From Paenibacillus sp. 32352 (GTDB lineage Bacteria > Bacillota > Bacilli > Paenibacillales > NBRC-103111), in NCBI RefSeq assembly GCF_002042965.1, contig NZ_MZNT01000008.1, positions 186,001 through 250,000 of the forward strand: DNA of 64,000 nt, written 5' to 3'. Under the pieces are notes generated by a model, which had not been told where the DNA came from, searched no databases, and saw nothing but the letters and a program-made list of their open reading frames with translations. A program made the position numbers and the translations under genes. Below, one piece after another: positions 61,360 to 64,000 of the stretch; the stretch's first letter is position 1; each line of letters opens with the position of its first letter.

Positions 61360-62325
61360 TTGAATCGGGAAATACAAGACGAGATGGAAGCCATGGTCGA
61401 TCGCGCCATTCATGCCGAGGATTTGAACGGATGGATGAAATCGTTTATAGCAGCAAGAGCCGAGGGGGACAGCATCTGGTCCGAGCTGACGGAGAGCACC
61501 CATGGAATGCTGGGAGGCCGATCGCCCTATATCATCAAGGCAGCCGCCTTGACGGAGCTTGTGATGCTGACGCTGGATATCGTGGATGATCTACAGGATC
61601 GGGATAAAGGGCATCGGATATGGATGACCTGCCCGGAGGCTTACACCTTGAATGCGGTGCTTGCTTTTCTCATGATGTTTATGGGCGAAGCGGGGCAGCT
61701 TCAATGGCAAACAGGCCGTACGATGACGCCGTTTCTTCCTGAGATCAGCCAATGGGTTCTCTCGGCGGTCAACGGACAGCAGAAGGACTTGAATCCGCAT
61801 GCCCATATCGCCAATGAGGCGGACTATTTCAAGATGGTACAGCTTAAGTCCGGGTCGCTGATTCAGCTGGCTTGTTATCTGGGCTACTCCTTGGCCGAGT
61901 CCTCATCCGCCGGGCTTACCGGACAGATCGACGAGCTTGCCGCCTGCCTGGGAGTCGTAGCTCAAATCGAGAACGATGTGAGAAATCTGGAGCAGCTCGG
62001 ACCCGGCAACGATATATTGCAGAAAAAAAGAACGCTGCCCATCGTGTACATGCTCTCGCAAGAACAAGACGGCTTCCCCGAGCTGGCTCAATACTATGAC
62101 GGAAGGCTGGGGGCGGAGGACTTTATCCGGCAGCACAAGCAGGCTTGTCTTCAAGCAATCACCGATTCGGGCTGTCTGGAGTATGCAAGAATCATACAAG
62201 CCTTGTATTATGATAAGGCAGAGCAGCTGTTTGAATCGATGCCGGGTCCGCCTTATTGGAAGGAGCGTTTCCGGCGGGTTACGCTAGACCGGTACGCTGC
62301 GGCTTCCTTAAGAAATAACGGTTGA
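61360..62325 (+). CDS. comQ: ComQ-like isoprenyl transferase
   Basis: TTG 61360 has AGGGGGG upstream and starts 1 base after the comA stop; the frame back to 61315 overlaps comA. The 321-residue polyprenyl-synthetase-like protein has the first Asp-rich motif DDLQD at residues 76-80 ('MLTLDIVDDLQDRDKG') and a degenerate second ('QIENDVRNLEQ'), the pattern of ComQ, which transfers a prenyl group to Trp of ComX. 'KMVQLKSGSLIQLACYLGY' resembles the ComQ core. In Bacillus comQ lies upstream of comX; here it ends the operon. Confidence 0.82.
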   Translation: MNREIQDEMEAMVDRAIHAEDLNGWMKSFIAARAEGDSIWSELTESTHGMLGGRSPYIIKAAALTELVMLTLDIVDDLQDRDKGHRIWMTCPEAYTLNAVLAFLMMFMGEAGQLQWQTGRTMTPFLPEISQWVLSAVNGQQKDLNPHAHIANEADYFKMVQLKSGSLIQLACYLGYSLAESSSAGLTGQIDELAACLGVVAQIENDVRNLEQLGPGNDILQKKRTLPIVYMLSQEQDGFPELAQYYDGRLGAEDFIRQHKQACLQAITDSGCLEYARIIQALYYDKAEQLFESMPGPPYWKERFRRVTLDRYAAASLRNNG

Positions 62326-62354
62326 CAATTGCAATCATTTAGAAGTAGTATAAT
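62322..62354 (+). promoter_or_regulatory. Probable promoter upstream of the GDPD gene
   Basis: TTGACA (62322-62327) and TATAAT (62349-62354), 21 bases apart, longer than ideal; TTGCAA (62329-62334) at 14 bases is an alternative -35. It begins within the comQ stop codon. Confidence 0.4.
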
Positions 62355-62493
62355 GACGACAAGATGATAATTGTGTAGGAGACACGGAGACATACACATG
62401 GATTGCTTAATGGATAGGATTAAGCAGTTTATGTGTTTTTTTGCGTTAACCCCCAATTCTGACGTCTACAAAGACGGGAAAGGAATCAAACTT

Positions 62494-63237
62494 ATGCTTA
62501 ACGAGAAACCGATTATTATTGCTCATCGCGGGGCCAAAGGGCACGCACCCGAAAATACGCTTGGTGCATTCCGGCTGGGAGTGGAGCAGGGCTGTGAAGC
62601 CATCGAGCTCGATGTCCACTTGTCCGCTGATGGAGAAATCATCGTATGTCACGATGAAACGCTCAACCGTACGACGAACGGGACAGGGAAGATCATTGAC
62701 AAGACATTGGCAGAGATTCAGGCATTGGATGCCGGCTCCTGGCACTCCGAGGCATACCGGGGGGAGAAGGTTCCTACGTTAGGCGAAGTATTCGATCTTG
62801 TTCCCGATTCGATTATGATTAACGTGGAAGTCAAAAACAGCTATGACGGAAGGATGGACCGCAAGCTCGTCGAGTTTCTGCGGGAGCGCAGCTTGTTCGA
62901 CCGCGTGGTCGTATCTTCCTTCGATCATAAATGCTTGTGCGCAATCAAACGTTTGGAGCCTAAGGTTAAAATCGGCCTGCTGTATCAGCTGAGATTGGCT
63001 GACGCTGCAGCCTATGCCAAAACGCTGGGAGTCGATGTGTATTCCCTTCATCCGGACTACCGGATTGTGGATAAAGAGGATGTTGAAAAGGCGGATCGGG
63101 CAGGCATTCAGGTTTATCCTTATACGGCCAACGATGAGAAGGATCTTCGAGCGCTGATGGATTTGGGCGTTTCCGGCATCATTACCGACTTCCCTGATCG
63201 TTTGAAGGAGATTCGCTCCTCGAGGGCTCATGCTTAG
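62494..63237 (+). CDS. glpQ: Glycerophosphodiester phosphodiesterase
   Basis: The 247-residue GDPD TIM-barrel has 'IIIAHRGAKGHAPENTLGAFRLGVEQGCEAIELDVHLSADGEIIVCHDETLNRTTNGTG', with the catalytic His pair and Glu/Asp metal ligands, and 'VNVEVKN'-type segment 'MINVEVKNSYDG'. It cleaves glycerophosphodiesters to glycerol-3-phosphate. The ATG at 62494 with AAAGGAA gives the family-typical start; the longer frame to 62371 lacks a signal peptide and ribosome site. Probably cytoplasmic. Confidence 0.93.
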   Translation: MLNEKPIIIAHRGAKGHAPENTLGAFRLGVEQGCEAIELDVHLSADGEIIVCHDETLNRTTNGTGKIIDKTLAEIQALDAGSWHSEAYRGEKVPTLGEVFDLVPDSIMINVEVKNSYDGRMDRKLVEFLRERSLFDRVVVSSFDHKCLCAIKRLEPKVKIGLLYQLRLADAAAYAKTLGVDVYSLHPDYRIVDKEDVEKADRAGIQVYPYTANDEKDLRALMDLGVSGIITDFPDRLKEIRSSRAHA

Positions 63238-63249
63238 CTAACCGGGAAC

Positions 63250-63277
63250 ACGAAATAAGAGTAACGAAATAAGAGTA
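63250..63277. repeat. Tandem 14-bp direct repeat
   Basis: ACGAAATAAGAGTA occurs twice in a row, just after the GDPD gene. No function is apparent. Confidence 0.6.
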
Positions 63278-63388
63278 ACGAGACGGAAAGTCCATGAACC
63301 TTGCAGTTGTATGCAGACTGCCCGGCCGATGCGTTTGCATCAGGGCTTGTAACGCGGTACACTACAACTAAAACAAGGGAGTATGGAT

Positions 63389-63730
63389 ATGCCGCAGCTT
63401 ATCGTTAGAGGTATTACAGCCGAGCAAATGTGTAAAATCAGTACATCTTTGGTGGAGGAGCTAGCTGCCGTCTGCGAATGCGGAACGGATAACTTTACGA
63501 TCGACTGTCTTCATACCACATCCGTCTATAGTGGAAGTCTTGTAGACACCTATCCGTTTATCGAGGTCGCCTGGTTCGAACGGGGACTTCAGGTAAGAGA
63601 CCGCTTTGCCAAGGCGGTTGCTGATCATGTCAGAGCGCTCGGGATTCCTGAGGTGGAAATAGCGTTTACGACCTATCGGGAGGATAGCTACTACCTGAAC
63701 GGGGAACGCTGCTTCGATAAGGCGGAATAA
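63389..63730 (+). CDS. DUF1904 family protein
   Basis: The 113-residue protein has 'PQLIVRGITAEQMCKISTSLVEELAAVCECGTDNFTIDCLHTTSVY' and 'FIEVAWFERGLQVRDRFAKAVADHV', typical of DUF1904, a tautomerase-like small fold of unknown function. ATG 63389 with GGGAG at 7 bases is preferred to ATG 63383. Confidence 0.88.
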   Translation: MPQLIVRGITAEQMCKISTSLVEELAAVCECGTDNFTIDCLHTTSVYSGSLVDTYPFIEVAWFERGLQVRDRFAKAVADHVRALGIPEVEIAFTTYREDSYYLNGERCFDKAE

Positions 63731-63779
63731 TGCTTTGACAGATAGGAATATAACATTTCATAGAATCGTTCGTTCTTTA

Positions 63780-63813
63780 CAAGGTGCCGTCGCTTCATGC
63801 GTTCGGCACCTTG
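63780..63813. terminator. Hairpin after the DUF1904 gene
   Basis: CAAGGTGCCG (63780-63789) and CGGCACCTTG (63804-63813) form a perfect 10-bp stem with a 14-base loop, about 50 bases after the stop; there is no T tract, so it may be a weak terminator or mRNA end structure. Confidence 0.5.
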
Positions 63814-63948
63814 CTGTATGATATGGACAGGAAAAACCTTCCAGCAGGCTAGTCCGCAGCGCAACATTCGGGATGCTCCTTGCGTATGAGTAGTTATCCA
63901 GTAATTACCATATGGAGAAGGTGGTTTTATGCTTCGCAGGGCTTTATC

Positions 63949-64000
63949 ACTCCTCCGAGGCATACCCCACCTCCCTATTTAGCATAGTTCACGCAAAATA
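63949..64000. mobile_element. Partial second MITE copy at the window edge
   Basis: Read on the minus strand, the segment TTTTGCGTGAACT... through TGCCTCGGAGGAGT matches the MITE at 55903-55952 with only about three differences over 50 bases. The element continues beyond the window. Confidence 0.65.

Noticed and set aside
63772..63778. Isolated SinR half-site GTTCTTT near the right end
   Set aside because: Seven-base half-sites are expected by chance about a dozen times in a window of this size; only facing pairs near promoters were kept.
63691..63963. 90-codon minus-strand frame at the right end
   Set aside because: It starts inside the partial MITE and ends in the DUF1904 gene; no support as a gene.
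1..64000. CRISPR arrays, tRNA or rRNA genes, prophage or complete insertion sequences
   Set aside because: I saw no regularly spaced repeats, no tRNA-like cloverleaf or rRNA sequence, and no transposase gene; the only mobile elements supported are the MITE copies.

Overview
The window looks like the chromosome of a Paenibacillus or close relative in the Paenibacillaceae. It has roughly balanced base composition, strong AGGAGG-type ribosome sites with frequent TTG and GTG starts, S-layer-homology (SLH) surface anchoring, a paeninodin-type lasso peptide cluster, futalosine-pathway menaquinone genes, and Firmicute developmental regulators (SinR, SinI, Sda and a ComQXPA-like set). This is inferred from gene content; no 16S or tRNA gene is present.

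1-7.7 kb: surface and polysaccharide-active proteins. These are a PL9-like beta-helix lyase with two Fn3 and three SLH domains (cut by the left edge), a small secreted charged protein, a VOC protein, and a minus-strand pair encoding a large beta-helix protein and an Fn3/LamG-like protein. 8.0-12.5 kb: a polysaccharide co-polymerase and BY-kinase pair (EpsA/EpsB-like), an HlyD-like adaptor lipoprotein and a large secreted protein of unknown function. 12.7-19.65 kb: a complete paeninodin-type lasso peptide cluster with cyclase, 51-residue precursor, HPr-kinase-like peptide kinase, RRE protein, leader peptidase, nucleotidyltransferase and ABC exporter. 19.8-30.4 kb: a first exopolysaccharide (EPS) operon with five glycosyltransferases, a pyruvyltransferase, a GH88/105-like hydrolase, two acetyltransferases and a Wzx flippase. 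30.8-41.7 kb: a second EPS operon that looks like the core of Bacillus eps (EpsC, GalU, EpsD, EpsF, GT2, EpsG, GalE, EpsL, EpsM, EpsN), probably making a bacillosamine-type repeat.

The lasso cluster and both EPS operons start from promoters carrying near-perfect copies of the palindrome GTTCTTTATAAAGAAC. This matches the known SinR half-site GTTCTYT and its inverted-repeat arrangement. A SinR homologue (42.3 kb) and a convergent SinI-like antirepressor (43.2 kb) lie directly after the second EPS operon. The small secreted protein at 3.1 kb has a similar site just downstream of its -10 box. I infer that one SinR/SinI switch controls matrix polysaccharide, a matrix-like secreted protein and a phosphorylated lasso peptide.

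43.6-57.4 kb is mostly housekeeping: MqnD and MqnB, a sirtuin, an HD-domain protein, two WYL regulators, an RlaP-like nucleotidyltransferase, a PL6 lyase with a cre box in its promoter, KptA RNA 2'-phosphotransferase, TatD, an M29 aminopeptidase, YbaK and a PNPOx-like protein. A 249-bp palindromic MITE has inserted into the M29 gene terminator with an 8-bp target duplication, and part of a second copy lies at the right edge. 57.4-62.3 kb holds an Sda-like checkpoint protein and a rearranged ComQXPA-like quorum-sensing locus: comX divergent from comP-comA-comQ. The window ends with a GDPD phosphodiesterase and a DUF1904 protein.
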